Of a stretch of DNA of 33,298 bases, positions 8,156 to 18,627 are shown piece by piece; within the stretch, counting starts at the first letter, position 1, and each line of letters starts with the position of its first letter. Origin of the DNA: Sideroxydans sp. (GTDB lineage Bacteria; Pseudomonadota; Gammaproteobacteria; Burkholderiales; Gallionellaceae). The DNA is taken from assembly GCA_011620315.1 (NCBI GenBank), contig WOZO01000219.1:1-33298 (forward strand). The letters are read 5' to 3'. The notes beneath the pieces were generated by a model that saw only the letters and a list, made by a program, of their open reading frames with translations, was not told where the DNA came from and ran no database searches. A program made the position numbers and the translations under genes.

Positions 8156-9117
8156 AGTCCGCTCTCCTTCCAATTCGTGCTTGATTTACCTTCGCCCAAC
8201 GCTACTACCTTCGCCATCTCTAGTTTCATTCCAGCTAATGAGGTCAACAAGGGCTGATATCCAAAATCGGCGGCACGTGTATTCAGTGAATAGTAATGAG
8301 GCTTGCCGCCTGTCGCATTGATGCTGGCATGCGATCCCGTCACTTCGTACCGCAGCCCGAATTCGTTCTGCATGGCCTGCAGCAGGCCCGGCTTGTCTAT
8401 GGGGGCCTTGCTGTAGCAATCGACAGCCGCATTGGCGGCTGGCGCGGTCAGCAGGGCCGTCACCAGACGATGGAAGTCGGATGGATGCAGATAGTCGCGC
8501 ACGATGTACTCAGAGGAAGTCTTCAGCACCGTTTTGTCACGGATAGCGCGCAGCATGTCAGTGACGAGGAAACGCGCATCGATATCCTGCGTGCGGCTGA
8601 AATAATTGAACACGCGGATATCGATGATGTGCAGTTTGGGATGGGCACGGTGCCTGCATTCGGCATGTAACTTCGCCACTCCATACCATTCATGGGCGGC
8701 AAGGTCGTTGATCGCAATGATCGCCGGGGTCTCGCGCCGCGCTGGTTCGGCGAAGTTGGAGCCGTAGGCAGCACCGCTGCTCAGGAACAGATAGCGGCAT
8801 GACGGGTGTGTCTTAAGATATTCCAGCACCATCTCGTCGAAGCGCAGAGTGACTTCAAGTATCTCGCCGCCCATCTTCGCGATTTGCGCGGGATCGCCCG
8901 CACCGACGAAGTTGATGACGGCATCGAATTCCTGTTTCCCGAACTCGGCAAAGCCTTCAACGCGATACTGCCCCGCCATTCCGTTGCTAGCCAGCCAACC
9001 CGATACTTCTTCAGTGCGGCGCGCAAACAGATGAAGCTGATTCCCGGTTGCGCCTGAAAGCGAGATGATCAGGTCTCTGGCTATCTGGCTGGTGGCTCCG
9101 AGGATCGCTATCTTCAT
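8152..9117 (-). CDS. NAD(P)-dependent short-chain reductase, candidate yersiniose-pathway ketoreductase (YerF-like role)
   Basis: The 321-residue protein starts MKIAILGATSQIARDL, a Rossmann glycine motif, has the strand YLFLSSGAAYG near residue 120 and an active-site pair WYGVAK near residue 150, so it is an extended short-chain dehydrogenase/reductase. The start at 9117 puts the first strand at residue 2; the frame is open 25 codons further but overlaps the upstream gene. It lies 11 bases after the YerE-like carboligase gene. In the yersiniose pathway the carboligase attaches an acetyl branch at C4 and a reductase (YerF) then reduces the side-chain ketone; this gene is the best positional candidate for that step. 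I cannot confirm by sequence that it is a YerF homolog. Confidence 0.75.
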   Translation of the reverse strand: MKIAILGATSQIARDLIISLSGATGNQLHLFARRTEEVSGWLASNGMAGQYRVEGFAEFGKQEFDAVINFVGAGDPAQIAKMGGEILEVTLRFDEMVLEYLKTHPSCRYLFLSSGAAYGSNFAEPARRETPAIIAINDLAAHEWYGVAKLHAECRHRAHPKLHIIDIRVFNYFSRTQDIDARFLVTDMLRAIRDKTVLKTSSEYIVRDYLHPSDFHRLVTALLTAPAANAAVDCYSKAPIDKPGLLQAMQNEFGLRYEVTGSHASINATGGKPHYYSLNTRAADFGYQPLLTSLAGMKLEMAKVVALGEGKSSTNWKESGL

Positions 9118-9128
9118 CGTAGCGATGC

Positions 9129-10838
9129 TCAAGCATCCAGCTTGGGAAATTGTTCGTCCAGTTTCGAGCCGAAAGCCAGGCGCGGTCGGCATTCCGTGGC
9201 TCCGCTCATCATCAGTTCGATGAGCAACGGACCTTTATGGTCCGCGAGCATCGGCAGGATGCCATCCATTTCGGCGGCATTGCTAATGCGTTGTGCGGCG
9301 ATGCCATATGCGGCTGCAATGTCGGCAAAAGCGGGGCTGCTGTAGCCTTTCTGCGTGGACTGGTTGCGTCCGTCAAAGTACATGTCCTGGAAATTCTTGA
9401 CCATGCCCAGTACGGCGTTATTCATTACGATGATGATCACATTCAGATCCAGACGCTTCAAAGTATCGAGCTCCTGGATGTTGAGCTGCATACTGCCATC
9501 GCCGGTGATCACGACAGTTTTACTCCGCGACTGGAAAGCGATGCCCAGTGCTGCAGGAAAGGCGAAACCCATCGCCCCCATGCCGCCGCTGTAGTGCACA
9601 GCCTGCCCCGCATTCAGCCGTAGACTTTGTGCGGCCCACATCTGATGATTGCCTACATCACATACGTAATCGACTGCCTGCTTGGCTAGGATTCGATTCA
9701 ATCCCTTGAACAGCTCGCTGGGACTGATCTCCCAATCTGCATATTCGTTGAACCGGGCGCGCTCGCGCTTTTCGGACAACGTTCTAATCCAGTCAGGTGC
9801 CAACCGTGGGAATGTTTCGGAGCCGAGTGAGAAGCGCTGGAAGAAGTTCTCTGCCGTCGTGCAGATGTTCAGGTTGGCAAGCACACGGTTATCCAGTTGC
9901 GCCGGATCGATGTCGATCTGGACGATGCGCGCCTTGCGGGCAAAGTCGCCAACATCCGCTCCTGTTTGCCTGACATCGAGACGTGCCCCGATCACGATCA
10001 GCAAATCGCAGTTCTGCACCGCCCAGTTCGCTTCGCGGTTGCCATAGCTGCCGATCATGTTGAAATAGTTCTCGCGGGCGACTACGCGCTCATGGCCCAT
10101 GAGCGTCGATACATACGGGACACCCAGCCTGTCGGCTTCCTGCAACCATCCATCCATCCCATCGGCCCAGCGCGCTCCGCCGCCGATGCAGATCAGCGGA
10201 TATTGCGCATCCTTGCACAGGGAAGCCAACTCTTGCAGCGCGGCAGGCGACGCTTGCGGACCCGCTTCTATCTCCAGTGGTGTATTCACCCATTGCTCAA
10301 CGAGCTCATCCGGAATATCGAAGCGCTGCACATCGTTCGGTATATCCAGCAATACTGGCCCTTGGCGTCCGCTTATCGCTGCAGACAATGCTTTGTGCAA
10401 CTCGGGGAGTAGCGTTTCCGCACTATCGACTCGTGCCGCGTACTTGGTCAGCGACTTCACCACCTCGACGATATCCAACTCCTGAAAGCCTTGCTGGCGA
10501 ACTCCTCTCGACCCTTTGAGTTCGCGTGTATTGACCTGGCCGGTGATGAACAGGCACGGCACGGAGTCGAACCAGCAGTCACCGATGCCGGTGATCATGT
10601 TGGTCGCGCCCGGACCGCTGGTGCCCATCGCCACGGCGATGGTCTTCCCTTTTGTGTACCGAGCCACGCCCTCCGCTGCGAATGCAGCAGACTGTTCGTG
10701 GTGCATCGAAACGATGTTGAACTGCCCTGATTCGGCGAGGCTGTCGAGCATGTGGGTGATCATGCCGCCCACGAGTTCAAAGCATGTCTGTACCCGGTGG
10801 GCGATCAGGAATTTGGCGAGTGCGTCGGATGCCTTCAA
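9129..10838 (-). CDS. Thiamine-diphosphate carboligase, acetolactate-synthase family, YerE-like
   Basis: The 569-residue protein has the three-domain layout of ThDP enzymes of the acetolactate synthase family: an N-terminal pyrimidine-binding domain with the activating Glu in HHEQSAAFAAEG (Glu48), a central domain, and a C-terminal pyrophosphate domain with GDGSMQ through VMNN (about 446-475), the Mg-ThDP motif. Inside a dideoxysugar operon, directly after RfbH/RfbG/RfbF, it fits YerE, a ThDP- and flavin-dependent enzyme that decarboxylates pyruvate and attaches the two-carbon unit to C4 of CDP-4-keto-3,6-dideoxyglucose on the way to yersiniose. The start is a TTG at 10838, with GAGG 7 bases upstream; no better start precedes it. 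A true acetolactate synthase for branched amino acids would be unexpected here and no ilvN-like small subunit follows. An aldolase-like lyase acting on another keto sugar is the alternative. Confidence 0.85.
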   Translation of the reverse strand: MKASDALAKFLIAHRVQTCFELVGGMITHMLDSLAESGQFNIVSMHHEQSAAFAAEGVARYTKGKTIAVAMGTSGPGATNMITGIGDCWFDSVPCLFITGQVNTRELKGSRGVRQQGFQELDIVEVVKSLTKYAARVDSAETLLPELHKALSAAISGRQGPVLLDIPNDVQRFDIPDELVEQWVNTPLEIEAGPQASPAALQELASLCKDAQYPLICIGGGARWADGMDGWLQEADRLGVPYVSTLMGHERVVARENYFNMIGSYGNREANWAVQNCDLLIVIGARLDVRQTGADVGDFARKARIVQIDIDPAQLDNRVLANLNICTTAENFFQRFSLGSETFPRLAPDWIRTLSEKRERARFNEYADWEISPSELFKGLNRILAKQAVDYVCDVGNHQMWAAQSLRLNAGQAVHYSGGMGAMGFAFPAALGIAFQSRSKTVVITGDGSMQLNIQELDTLKRLDLNVIIIVMNNAVLGMVKNFQDMYFDGRNQSTQKGYSSPAFADIAAAYGIAAQRISNAAEMDGILPMLADHKGPLLIELMMSGATECRPRLAFGSKLDEQFPKLDA

Positions 10839-10860
10839 AGCTTGCCTCTGTTGTTTTGTT

Positions 10861-12177
10861 CTAGAAATTCACGCCGAAGAACGCTTCCAGCTTGGAGATG
10901 ACGAAATCCAGCATCTCTTTGCTCAATCCCGGATACACGCCGATCCAGAAGGTGTCGTTCATCACAGTATCGGTGTTGGTCAGTTCACCCGAGATGCGGA
11001 AGTTGCGGCCTTTCATGTAGGGCTGGCGCGTCAGATTGCCGGCGAACAGCAGGCGCGTGCCGATCTTGTTCTGGTCGAGGTATTGCAACAGGTCGACGCG
11101 GTTGATGCCTGCGCTCGCCTTGATGGTGATGGGGAAACCGAACCAGGACGGGTCGCTGTTCGGCGTGGCTTCCGGCAGCAGCAGGAATTCTTCGCAGTTC
11201 TTCAGGCCGTTTTTCAGGTAGGCGAAGTTCGCCTTGCGCGCGGCGATGAATTCTTCCACGCGGTCCATTTGTGCCAGAGCGCAGGCGGCTTGCATGTCGG
11301 ATATCTTCAGGTTGTAGCCGATATGAGAATAGGTGTACTTGTGGTCGTAGCCGTGCGGCAGGTCGCCCAGCTTCTGGCAGAAGCGCTTGCCACAGGTGTT
11401 GTCCTTGCCGGGCTGGCAGTAACAGTCGCGACCCCAGTCACGGATTGATTCGACGATCTGACGCAGTTGGTCGTTGTTGGTGAACACTGCACCGCCTTCG
11501 CCCATGGTGATGTGGTGCGCGGGGTAGAAGCTCAGCGTGCCGATGTCGCCAAAGGTGCCGCACAGTTTGCCGTTGTAGGTGGAGCCGAGCGCATCGCAGC
11601 AGTCTTCGATGAGCCAGAGGTTGTGCTTCTTCGCCAGCGCGGTGATGGTATCCAGATCGTAGGGATTACCCAGCGTGTGCGCGAGCATGATGGCCTTGGT
11701 CTTGGGTGTGATCGCCGCTTCGATCTTGGCCGGGTCGATGTTGTAGGTGCCGAGTTGCACATCGACGAACACCGGCACGGCGCCGAATTGCAAAATGGGA
11801 TTCACCGTGGTGGGGAAACCCGCCGCCACCGAGATGACTTCATCGCCCGGCTGGATCGCGCGTTCGCCCAGCTTGTGCGAGGTAAGCGCGGAGAAGGCCA
11901 ACAGGTTGGCGGAAGAGCCGGAGTTGGTGGTGAGCGCATGCTTTACACCGAGAAATTCGGTGAGGCGCTTCTCGAAGGCGTCGTTGAAACGGCCGGTAGT
12001 CAGCCAGCCGTCGAGCGAGGCTTCCACCATGTTCTGCAATTCGGCAGCGCCGATCACTTTGCCTGAAGGTGGCACCACATTCTTGCCCGCTTCAAATGCG
12101 CTGGGCGCATAAGCGAGGTCGGCATATTGTTTGACGAGATCTGCGATCTGGCTGCGGAGTTGTTCTTTTGTGCTCAT
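10861..12177 (-). CDS. rfbH: CDP-4-dehydro-6-deoxyglucose 3-dehydrase (E1, RfbH/DdhC/AscC)
   Basis: The 438-residue PMP-dependent enzyme has the DegT/DnrJ/EryC1 aminotransferase fold, but the usual PLP lysine is replaced by histidine in [13 protein letters not shown] (His221-222). It also has cysteines at 194, 252, 254 and 262, giving exactly the C-X57-C-X-C-X7-C spacing known for the [2Fe-2S] site of E1. Both features separate it from ordinary sugar aminotransferases. With an electron-transferring reductase (E3) it removes the C3 hydroxyl from CDP-4-keto-6-deoxyglucose. The length equals the family norm. No E3 gene (AscD/DdhD/RfbI) is in the window. It sits 10 bases after RfbG and 22 bases before the YerE-like gene, so the substrate order follows the gene order. 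Confidence 0.95.
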   Translation of the reverse strand: MSTKEQLRSQIADLVKQYADLAYAPSAFEAGKNVVPPSGKVIGAAELQNMVEASLDGWLTTGRFNDAFEKRLTEFLGVKHALTTNSGSSANLLAFSALTSHKLGERAIQPGDEVISVAAGFPTTVNPILQFGAVPVFVDVQLGTYNIDPAKIEAAITPKTKAIMLAHTLGNPYDLDTITALAKKHNLWLIEDCCDALGSTYNGKLCGTFGDIGTLSFYPAHHITMGEGGAVFTNNDQLRQIVESIRDWGRDCYCQPGKDNTCGKRFCQKLGDLPHGYDHKYTYSHIGYNLKISDMQAACALAQMDRVEEFIAARKANFAYLKNGLKNCEEFLLLPEATPNSDPSWFGFPITIKASAGINRVDLLQYLDQNKIGTRLLFAGNLTRQPYMKGRNFRISGELTNTDTVMNDTFWIGVYPGLSKEMLDFVISKLEAFFGVNF

Positions 12178-12187
12178 GTTGTTTATC

Positions 12188-13252
12188 TCACTGTGCGTAT
12201 TGTTCGATCTGTTTCAGGGTGAAGCTGCGCATATCCTGCTTTGCCAGCCAGGCCTGCTGCCAGGACACGATCATCTCAAGCGTGTGGCCCAAGTGCCAGC
12301 GCGGTTGCCAATCGAGGCGCATCTTGGCCTTGGAGCAATCCAGCTTCAGGTAATGCGCTTCGTGCGGATGCTCGCCGCCGTCGAGCTGCCAGCTCGCGCC
12401 CTCGCCCCACTGTTGCGTGAGTTGCTCGACGATCCACTGCACCGGCTTAGCATCTTCATCAGCCGGGCCGAAGTTCCAGCCTTCGGCGTAGGCGACGCCT
12501 TGCGTGTACAGCTTTTCCGCCAACAACAGATAGCCGGATAGCGGCTCCAACACATGCTGCCAGGGGCGGATCGCGTGCGGACTGCGAATCACGACCGGCT
12601 TGTTATCGCTGATGGCGCGCAAAATATCCGGGATCAAACGGTCGTCTGCCCAGTCACCTCCGCCGATCACGTTACCGGCACGGCCCGACGCGAGCGCCAC
12701 ACGATGCTCTGCGTATTTCTCCGGATTGAAGAATGAATTGCGGTAAGCCGAGGTCACCAGTTCGGCGCAGCCCTTGCTGTTGCTGTAGGGGTCGAAGCCG
12801 CCCATGGCTTCGTTCTCGCGATAGCCCCATACCCATTCCTTGTTGTCATAGCACTTGTCGCTGGTGACGTTGACCACGGCGCGCACCGAGGGCGCCTGGC
12901 GCACTGCTTCAAGCAGGTGCACCGTGCCCATTACGTTGGTGGAATAGGTCTCGACCGGGTTCACGTAGGAGTAACGCACCAACGGCTGGGCTGCCATGTG
13001 GATGACGATATCCGGGGCAGCATCGCGCATGGCTTTATACAACGCTTCCGCATCGCGGATATCGCCGATGATGGAAGTCATACCCTGCGCGACATTCGCG
13101 ACTTCAAACAAACTGGGATTTGTCGGCGGCATCAAGGCATAACCAGTCACTTCGGCCCCAAGCTGCTGTAACCAGAGACTCAGCCAACTGCCTTTGAAAC
13201 CGGTGTGGCCGGTGAGAAAGACTTTCTTGCCGCGCCAGAATTCGACATTCAT
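12188..13252 (-). CDS. rfbG: CDP-glucose 4,6-dehydratase
   Basis: The 354-residue extended short-chain enzyme starts [23 protein letters not shown] written in two blocks: a short lead, then [17 protein letters not shown], the NAD-binding motif typical of CDP-glucose dehydratases. The catalytic NVTSDKCY and later [13 protein letters not shown] segments (Tyr/Lys pair) are present near residues 130-160. It converts CDP-glucose to CDP-4-keto-6-deoxyglucose, the substrate of RfbH. The start at 13252 overlaps the stop of rfbF (ATGA), which supports it over a 12-codon longer frame. Full length for the family. Confidence 0.95.
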   Translation of the reverse strand: MNVEFWRGKKVFLTGHTGFKGSWLSLWLQQLGAEVTGYALMPPTNPSLFEVANVAQGMTSIIGDIRDAEALYKAMRDAAPDIVIHMAAQPLVRYSYVNPVETYSTNVMGTVHLLEAVRQAPSVRAVVNVTSDKCYDNKEWVWGYRENEAMGGFDPYSNSKGCAELVTSAYRNSFFNPEKYAEHRVALASGRAGNVIGGGDWADDRLIPDILRAISDNKPVVIRSPHAIRPWQHVLEPLSGYLLLAEKLYTQGVAYAEGWNFGPADEDAKPVQWIVEQLTQQWGEGASWQLDGGEHPHEAHYLKLDCSKAKMRLDWQPRWHLGHTLEMIVSWQQAWLAKQDMRSFTLKQIEQYAQ

Positions 13253-14022
13253 TTCCAGACCTTCCAAGGCGCATTGCCGGATTGCCAAAGATCTTCGAGG
13301 TGCAGCTTGTCGCGCAGAGTGTCCATCGGTTGCCAGAAGCCTTCATGATGAAACGCCGCCAGATCGCCTTCTTCTGCGAGCCGCTCCATCGGGTCGCGTT
13401 CCCAAGTGGTTTTGTCATCGGTTATGTAATCGAGGACTTGCGGCGACAACACGAAGAAGCCGCCGTTGATCATCGCGCCGTCACCCTTGGGCTTTTCGCG
13501 GAAGCTGTTGACCTTGTTGCCCTGCATGTCGAGTGCGCCAAACCGCCCGGGCGGCAAGGTAGCGGTCAATGTGGCTTTGACTTTTTGCGCTTTGTGGTAG
13601 GCGATCAGCTCGGTGATATTCACATCGCTCACACCGTCGCCATAGGTAAAGCAGAATGCTTCTTCATCCTTGACGTATTCCGCCACGCGTTTCAAACGGC
13701 CGCCGGTCATCGTTTCTTCGCCGGTATCCACCAGCGTCACCTTCCAAGGTTCCGCATAACGCTGATGTACTTCCATCTTGTTATGTTCCATGTCGAAAGT
13801 CACATCCGACATGTGCAGGAAGTAATTGGCGAAATACTCTTTGATGACATAACCCTTGTAGCCGCAGCAAATCACGAAATCGTGAATGCCATGGGCAGAA
13901 TAGGTTTTCATGATGTGCCACAAGATAGGCTTGCCGCCGATTTCGACCATTGGTTTCGGCCGAGTGGATGTTTCTTCGCTGATCCGCGTACCTAGACCAC
14001 CGGCAAGAATGACAGCCTTCAC
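13249..14022 (-). CDS. rfbF: Glucose-1-phosphate cytidylyltransferase
   Basis: The 257-residue nucleotidyltransferase begins [18 protein letters not shown], with the GGLGTR nucleotide-binding loop, followed by [18 protein letters not shown] and a [11 protein letters not shown] metal-site segment near residue 128, all characteristic of CTP:glucose-1-phosphate cytidylyltransferases. It commits glucose-1-phosphate to the CDP-sugar branch. The start is a GTG at 14022 with AGGAG 7 bases upstream; the longer open frame up to 14121 lies within the colD gene and lacks family character. The three genes rfbFGH are contiguous and in pathway order. Confidence 0.95.
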   Translation of the reverse strand: MKAVILAGGLGTRISEETSTRPKPMVEIGGKPILWHIMKTYSAHGIHDFVICCGYKGYVIKEYFANYFLHMSDVTFDMEHNKMEVHQRYAEPWKVTLVDTGEETMTGGRLKRVAEYVKDEEAFCFTYGDGVSDVNITELIAYHKAQKVKATLTATLPPGRFGALDMQGNKVNSFREKPKGDGAMINGGFFVLSPQVLDYITDDKTTWERDPMERLAEEGDLAAFHHEGFWQPMDTLRDKLHLEDLWQSGNAPWKVWK

Positions 14023-14032
14023 TTTATTCTCC

Positions 14033-15199
14033 TTATAGCTTGGCCAAAGACTCGAATGCTTCCGGGATCGGGTAGTGATGATTGCCCACGAACAGGCCGT
14101 TTTGATCGATATGATCGGCATTCTTCAATGTGCCGTGCACTTCAGAGTCGAAGTATTTCACCACTTCGTTCTTGGCAAAATTGCCCGCCACAATCGGTCG
14201 GCATTCAAAACCCAGTTCATTTAACTTCGCCACCAGCACTTTGCGTGTGAGCTTGCTGCCGGGGCGGATCACCAGGCTGAATCCGAACCAGCTGCTCTCG
14301 CCGATCTCCTGCTGGATGATGATATCGGGATGATTGGCCAGTGCCGTTTGCAGCAATTTGCCGTTCTTGCGGCGTTCTTCGATCAACATCGGCAAGCGCT
14401 TCACCTGTTCGACACCCAGCGCCCCCTCTATCTCCAGCGGGCGCACGTTGTAGCCGGGCAACACGAAACGGAACGACTCCTCAAACGGATCATCGCTTTT
14501 ATCGCTGCACACCAAGTTCTTTTTGGGCAGGTTGCGCGTCCATCCGTGCGCACGCAGCGACAGCAGGATTTGGTACAGCTCTTCGTCGTCAGTGACGATG
14601 AGGCCGCCTTCCATGGTGGAGATGTGGTGGCTGAAGAATGAACTGTAGCCGCCCATCACGCCGAATGTGCCGGCATGCTTGCCTTTGAATTTGGCACCCA
14701 TGGATTCGCAGTTGTCTTCCATCAACACGATATCGCGCTTGCCGATGATCTGCTGAATGCGTCCGAAGTCATTCGGGTTGCCCAACAGGTTCACGGCCAT
14801 GATGGCGCGTGTTTTGTCGGTGACTGCTTGTTCCAGTTGGTCAAGATCATAGTTCAGCGTGTTCAAGTCGATATCGACGAACTTGATCTTCAGCCCATAT
14901 TGGTACAGCGGATAGAAAGTCGTACTCCATGACACTGCGGGCACAATGACTTCATCGCCTCGTTGCAATTTCAGTTTGGCGTTCTTGGTATAAAACAGCG
15001 CGGCCACCATAAGCAAGACCGCCGATGAACCGGAATTCACCATTACGCAGTGCTTGCTGCCAACGTATTGCGCGAAATCGCGCTCGAAAGCTTGCACGTT
15101 CGTGCCCATGGTGAACATGCCGGATGCGATGACACGTTGCATCGCATCTTGTTCTTCTTGCCCCCAAGTGGCTGTGGCTAACGGGAATTTGAAACTCAT
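14033..15199 (-). CDS. colD: GDP-4-keto-6-deoxy-D-mannose 3-dehydratase (ColD)
   Basis: The 388-residue protein is a second member of the DegT/DnrJ/EryC1 fold family in the operon. The segment [12 protein letters not shown] (His191-192) carries histidine where aminotransferases have the PLP lysine, and the four-cysteine iron-sulfur pattern of RfbH is absent. That combination, and the length, match ColD, a PLP-dependent enzyme that removes the C3 hydroxyl from GDP-4-keto-6-deoxymannose with glutamate as co-substrate. Neighbouring gmd and the fucose/colitose synthase-type gene supply the adjoining steps to GDP-L-colitose. Its start overlaps the stop of the gene upstream (ATGA). An aminotransferase such as Per (GDP-perosamine synthase) is excluded by the missing lysine. 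Confidence 0.93.
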   Translation of the reverse strand: MSFKFPLATATWGQEEQDAMQRVIASGMFTMGTNVQAFERDFAQYVGSKHCVMVNSGSSAVLLMVAALFYTKNAKLKLQRGDEVIVPAVSWSTTFYPLYQYGLKIKFVDIDLNTLNYDLDQLEQAVTDKTRAIMAVNLLGNPNDFGRIQQIIGKRDIVLMEDNCESMGAKFKGKHAGTFGVMGGYSSFFSHHISTMEGGLIVTDDEELYQILLSLRAHGWTRNLPKKNLVCSDKSDDPFEESFRFVLPGYNVRPLEIEGALGVEQVKRLPMLIEERRKNGKLLQTALANHPDIIIQQEIGESSWFGFSLVIRPGSKLTRKVLVAKLNELGFECRPIVAGNFAKNEVVKYFDSEVHGTLKNADHIDQNGLFVGNHHYPIPEAFESLAKL

Positions 15200-16128
15200 T
15201 GTAAAAACTCCTTCAGATAATATTCGTATGTTTTCTCGATACCGCTTCGCAATTCATTCTGCGCGCGCCATCCCCATGCCTGCTGGCGTTCTACGCTGAC
15301 CAGTTTGCGCGCCATACCGACGGGTTTACTCAGATCATGGATGAACGTGCCCTTGTAGCCCATCACATCAGCGGCCGCTTGGTAATACTCGTTAATGGTG
15401 TAGTCATGCCCCAGCCCGATGTTCATCATGGCGGGCAGCGCTTCAAATTCTTTGATCGCGCGAACCAGCGCATCCGCCAAATCACCCGAGTACATGAACT
15501 CGCGCCGGGCTGTGCCGTCGCCCCATATCTCCACCGATTCCTGCCCGTTTTGCTTGGCCTGATGTACTTTATGGATGATCGCCGGGATCAGGTGGGAATG
15601 CGCCGGGTCGAATTTGTCATGACGTCCGAAGAGATTGCAGGGGATGAGTGTTTTGTACTGATAGCTCGCATCTTCGCGCATGATGTATTCGCACAGCCGT
15701 GCCGTAACCACCTTGGCCAGTGCATAACCTTCGTTGGTCGGCTCCAACTCACCTTTGAGCACCATCTCTTCGCCCAGCGGTTCATTGTGATTACGAGGAT
15801 ACATGCAGGAACTACCCAGATTGAGCAGGTGCCTGACGCCCGCCTGACGCGAAGCCCAGACGATGTTGCGCCCCATATCGAGATTCTCCAGCAGGAAGCC
15901 AACCGGCTCACGCATATTGGCCTGAATGCCACCCACTTTACCTGCCGCATGGATCACCATGTCTGGCTGATGTTCATGCAGATAGGCTTGCACCGCATTG
16001 AAATCGCGCAGATCCAATTCACCACTACGCGGTGCCAATACCTCAAACTCACCAATAGCTGGATGTTCGAGCAGATTGCGCCCGACCATGCCGCCGCCGC
16101 CCGTCAGTACAATTTTCTTTTTGCTCAT
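15196..16128 (-). CDS. GDP-L-colitose synthase (ColC) or GDP-L-fucose synthase (Fcl/WcaG)
   Basis: The 310-residue short-chain epimerase/reductase begins KKIVLTGGGGMVGRNL and keeps the active-site set of GDP-fucose synthase: LNLGSSCMYP (Ser and Cys near 106-108), YALAKVVTA (Tyr/Lys near 136-140) and NLFGRHDKFDP (His near 180). Enzymes of this group epimerise C5 (and C3 for fucose) and reduce C4. ColC does the C5 epimerisation and C4 reduction on the 3-deoxy product of ColD; Fcl acts directly on the Gmd product. The gene overlaps colD, which favours ColC, but the sequence alone does not separate the two and it might serve both. Confidence 0.88.
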   Translation of the reverse strand: MSKKKIVLTGGGGMVGRNLLEHPAIGEFEVLAPRSGELDLRDFNAVQAYLHEHQPDMVIHAAGKVGGIQANMREPVGFLLENLDMGRNIVWASRQAGVRHLLNLGSSCMYPRNHNEPLGEEMVLKGELEPTNEGYALAKVVTARLCEYIMREDASYQYKTLIPCNLFGRHDKFDPAHSHLIPAIIHKVHQAKQNGQESVEIWGDGTARREFMYSGDLADALVRAIKEFEALPAMMNIGLGHDYTINEYYQAAADVMGYKGTFIHDLSKPVGMARKLVSVERQQAWGWRAQNELRSGIEKTYEYYLKEFLQ

Positions 16129-16138
16129 GCGCTGACAG

Positions 16139-17230
16139 TTATTCGTGCGGATTAAAGGCTGCGTAACCGTGCTTTTTCACCAACTCGTCGCGCTCTGCAC
16201 CCTTCAGGTCTTCTCGCACCATCTCGGCGACCAATTCGTCGAAGCTGATCTTCGGTGTCCAGCCGAGCTTGTTCTTGGCTTTGCTCGCGTCGCCCAGCAA
16301 TGTTTCGACTTCGGTAGGACGGAAGTAGCGCGGATCGACTGCAACGACGCACTTGCCGGAAACATCGTAGCCCTTCTCATCTACGCCCTCGCCTTTCCAG
16401 GTGATCGCCATACCAAGCTCTTTAGCGGCCGCATTTACGAAGTCGCGCACGCTATATTGCACGCCAGTGGCGATGACGAAGTCTTCGGGCTTTTCCTGCT
16501 GCAGCATCAGCCATTGCATCTCGACGTAGTCTTTTGCATGGCCCCAGTCACGCAGCGAATCCATGTTGCCCAGATACAGGCATTCTTGCAGCCCAAGCTT
16601 GATACGTGCCAGCGCCCGGGTGATCTTGCGGGTGACGAAGGTCTCGCCGCGAATAGGTGATTCGTGGTTGAACAGGATACCGTTGCAAGCGTAGATACCG
16701 TAGGCTTCGCGGTAGTTGACCGTGATCCAGTAGGCATAGAGCTTGGCCACGGCATAGGGGCTACGCGGATAGAACGGCGTGGTTTCTTTCTGAGGGGTCT
16801 CTTGCACTAGGCCATACAACTCGGAAGTGGAAGCCTGATAGAAACGCGTTTTTTTACTCAGACCAAGGATGCGGATCGCTTCAAGTATACGCAATGCACC
16901 CAGCGCATCGGAATTGGCAGTGTATTCCGGCTCTTCGAACGAAACGGCCACATGGCTCTGCGCTGCAAGGTTGTAGATCTCATCCGGCTGCACCTTCTGG
17001 ATGATATGCGTCAGACTGGAAGAGTCCGTCATATCGCCGTGATGCAAGAAGAACGGCTTACCCGTTTCATGTACATCATGGAACAGATGGTCAATGCGGC
17101 CCGTGTTGAACAATGAGCTACGGCGCTTGATGCCGTGTACTTCGTAACCCTTGTCTAGCAACATTTCAGCGAGATAAGCGCCATCTTGGCCGGTGACACC
17201 CGTAATCAATGCAACTTTTTTCTTACTCAA
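16139..17230 (-). CDS. gmd: GDP-mannose 4,6-dehydratase
   Basis: The 363-residue protein starts [20 protein letters not shown] (glycine-rich NADP motif) and carries YGIKRRSS-like [18 protein letters not shown], the [17 protein letters not shown] catalytic segment and [12 protein letters not shown] with the Tyr/Lys pair, all diagnostic for Gmd. It converts GDP-mannose to GDP-4-keto-6-deoxymannose, the branch point to fucose, colitose, rhamnose and perosamine. It lies 10 bases upstream of the synthase gene and 29 bases downstream of manB. Full length. Confidence 0.97.
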   Translation of the reverse strand: MSKKKVALITGVTGQDGAYLAEMLLDKGYEVHGIKRRSSLFNTGRIDHLFHDVHETGKPFFLHHGDMTDSSSLTHIIQKVQPDEIYNLAAQSHVAVSFEEPEYTANSDALGALRILEAIRILGLSKKTRFYQASTSELYGLVQETPQKETTPFYPRSPYAVAKLYAYWITVNYREAYGIYACNGILFNHESPIRGETFVTRKITRALARIKLGLQECLYLGNMDSLRDWGHAKDYVEMQWLMLQQEKPEDFVIATGVQYSVRDFVNAAAKELGMAITWKGEGVDEKGYDVSGKCVVAVDPRYFRPTEVETLLGDASKAKNKLGWTPKISFDELVAEMVREDLKGAERDELVKKHGYAAFNPHE

Positions 17231-17259
17231 AATATTCTCCTAATCTCAATCGTTAATTC

Positions 17260-18627
17260 TCAAACCGTCATTTCAATCAGCCTAGCAATCTCAGCTACGC
17301 GCTCTTTCATCAATCCTTCATCTCCCCGCGCCTCCACATTCAACCGCAACAAAGGCTCGGTGTTCGAACCGCGCAGGTTGAAGCGCCATTCAGGAAATTC
17401 CATGCTCACGCCATCGGTGCGATCGACTGCCGGGTTCTGCGGCAAGTAATGCTGCAAGATGCGCTCGATGGTCTGCTTCACGTCCTGCACTCGGTAATTG
17501 ATCTCGCCGCTGCATGGATAGGCGGCGATACGTTCACCCACCAACTCAGACAACTTCTTGCCGGAACGGCTCAGCAGTTCGGTCACTAGTAACCACGGAA
17601 TCATACCGCTATCGCAGTAGGCGAAGTCGCGGAAGTAATGATGGGCACTCATCTCACCACCGTAGACGGCGTTCTCTGAACGCATGCGTTCCTTGATGAA
17701 AGCGTGACCGGTCTTGGACTGGATGGGGACGCCGCCGGACTGTTGTACGACCTCCACGGTATTCCAGGTCAGACGCGGATCGTGGATGATCTTTTCACCC
17801 GGATGCTTGGCGAGAAAGGCGGCAGCCAGAAGACCCACGATGTAATAGCCTTCGATGAATTCGCCCTGCTCATCGAACAGGAAACATCGATCAAAATCGC
17901 CATCCCAGGCGATGCCCATATCCGCACCGTGCGCTTTGACGGCATCGCTGGTGGCGGCTCGATTTTCCGGCAGCAGGGGGTTGGGGATGCCGTTGGGAAA
18001 ACTTCCATCCGCCTCATGGTGGACCTTGATGAAGGTGACGGGGATATTGAGGGCTTTAAAACGCACCTCGATCTCGTCGATCACATGGCCCGCCGCGCCG
18101 TTGCCTGCATTCACCACCAACTTGAGTGGCTTGATGGCTGCCGCCTCGATATAGGTCAGCAGGTGTTCTACAAAAGGATTGAGGATCGAGGATTGCGTCA
18201 GCGTTCCGCGTTTGCCTGTTGGGCCAAACTGGTTCGCTTCCGCCAAGGATTGGATGGCTTTGAGTCCGGTATCGCCGCTGATGGGCACCGCGCCGCGCGC
18301 GACCAGTTTCATGCCGTTGTAATCCATGGGATTGTGGCTGGCGGTGACTTCGATGCCTCCATCCACATCCAGATGGAAGGCTGCGAAATAGATCTCTTCG
18401 GTACCTACCATGCCGATGTCGACGACATCCGCGCCACCATCCATCAGGCCATTGGCCATGGCTTGCTTGAGCGTGGCGCTGGTTGGACGGACATCTCCGC
18501 CGACCACAACACGTTTCGCCTTCTGCTGCTCTGCATAGGCGCGGCCGATGCGATACGCGATGTCGTCGTTCAGTTCTTCGCCGAGCTTGCCGCGGATGTC
18601 ATAGGCCTTGAAACATGTGAGCTTCAT
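17260..18627 (-). CDS. manB: Phosphomannomutase (ManB/CpsG type)
   Basis: The 455-residue alpha-D-phosphohexomutase has the phosphoserine loop [13 protein letters not shown] (Ser98), the metal loop [14 protein letters not shown] near residue 240, the sugar-specificity segment [12 protein letters not shown] near 320 and the phosphate-binding [17 protein letters not shown] at the C-terminus. The GEMSAHHYF form is typical of phosphomannomutase/phosphoglucomutase. It turns mannose-6-phosphate into mannose-1-phosphate for ManC. The start overlaps the manC stop (ATGA). Confidence 0.96.
   Translation of the reverse strand: MKLTCFKAYDIRGKLGEELNDDIAYRIGRAYAEQQKAKRVVVGGDVRPTSATLKQAMANGLMDGGADVVDIGMVGTEEIYFAAFHLDVDGGIEVTASHNPMDYNGMKLVARGAVPISGDTGLKAIQSLAEANQFGPTGKRGTLTQSSILNPFVEHLLTYIEAAAIKPLKLVVNAGNGAAGHVIDEIEVRFKALNIPVTFIKVHHEADGSFPNGIPNPLLPENRAATSDAVKAHGADMGIAWDGDFDRCFLFDEQGEFIEGYYIVGLLAAAFLAKHPGEKIIHDPRLTWNTVEVVQQSGGVPIQSKTGHAFIKERMRSENAVYGGEMSAHHYFRDFAYCDSGMIPWLLVTELLSRSGKKLSELVGERIAAYPCSGEINYRVQDVKQTIERILQHYLPQNPAVDRTDGVSMEFPEWRFNLRGSNTEPLLRLNVEARGDEGLMKERVAEIARLIEMTV

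Noticed and set aside
9129-10838. Acetolactate synthase large subunit for branched-chain amino acids
   Set aside because: It is embedded in a dideoxysugar operon right after rfbFGH, without a regulatory small subunit or other ilv genes; YerE-like function fits better, though only phylogeny can settle it.
14033-15199. GDP-perosamine synthase or another sugar aminotransferase
   Set aside because: The PLP-binding lysine is replaced by histidine in [12 protein letters not shown], which indicates a ColD-type dehydratase.
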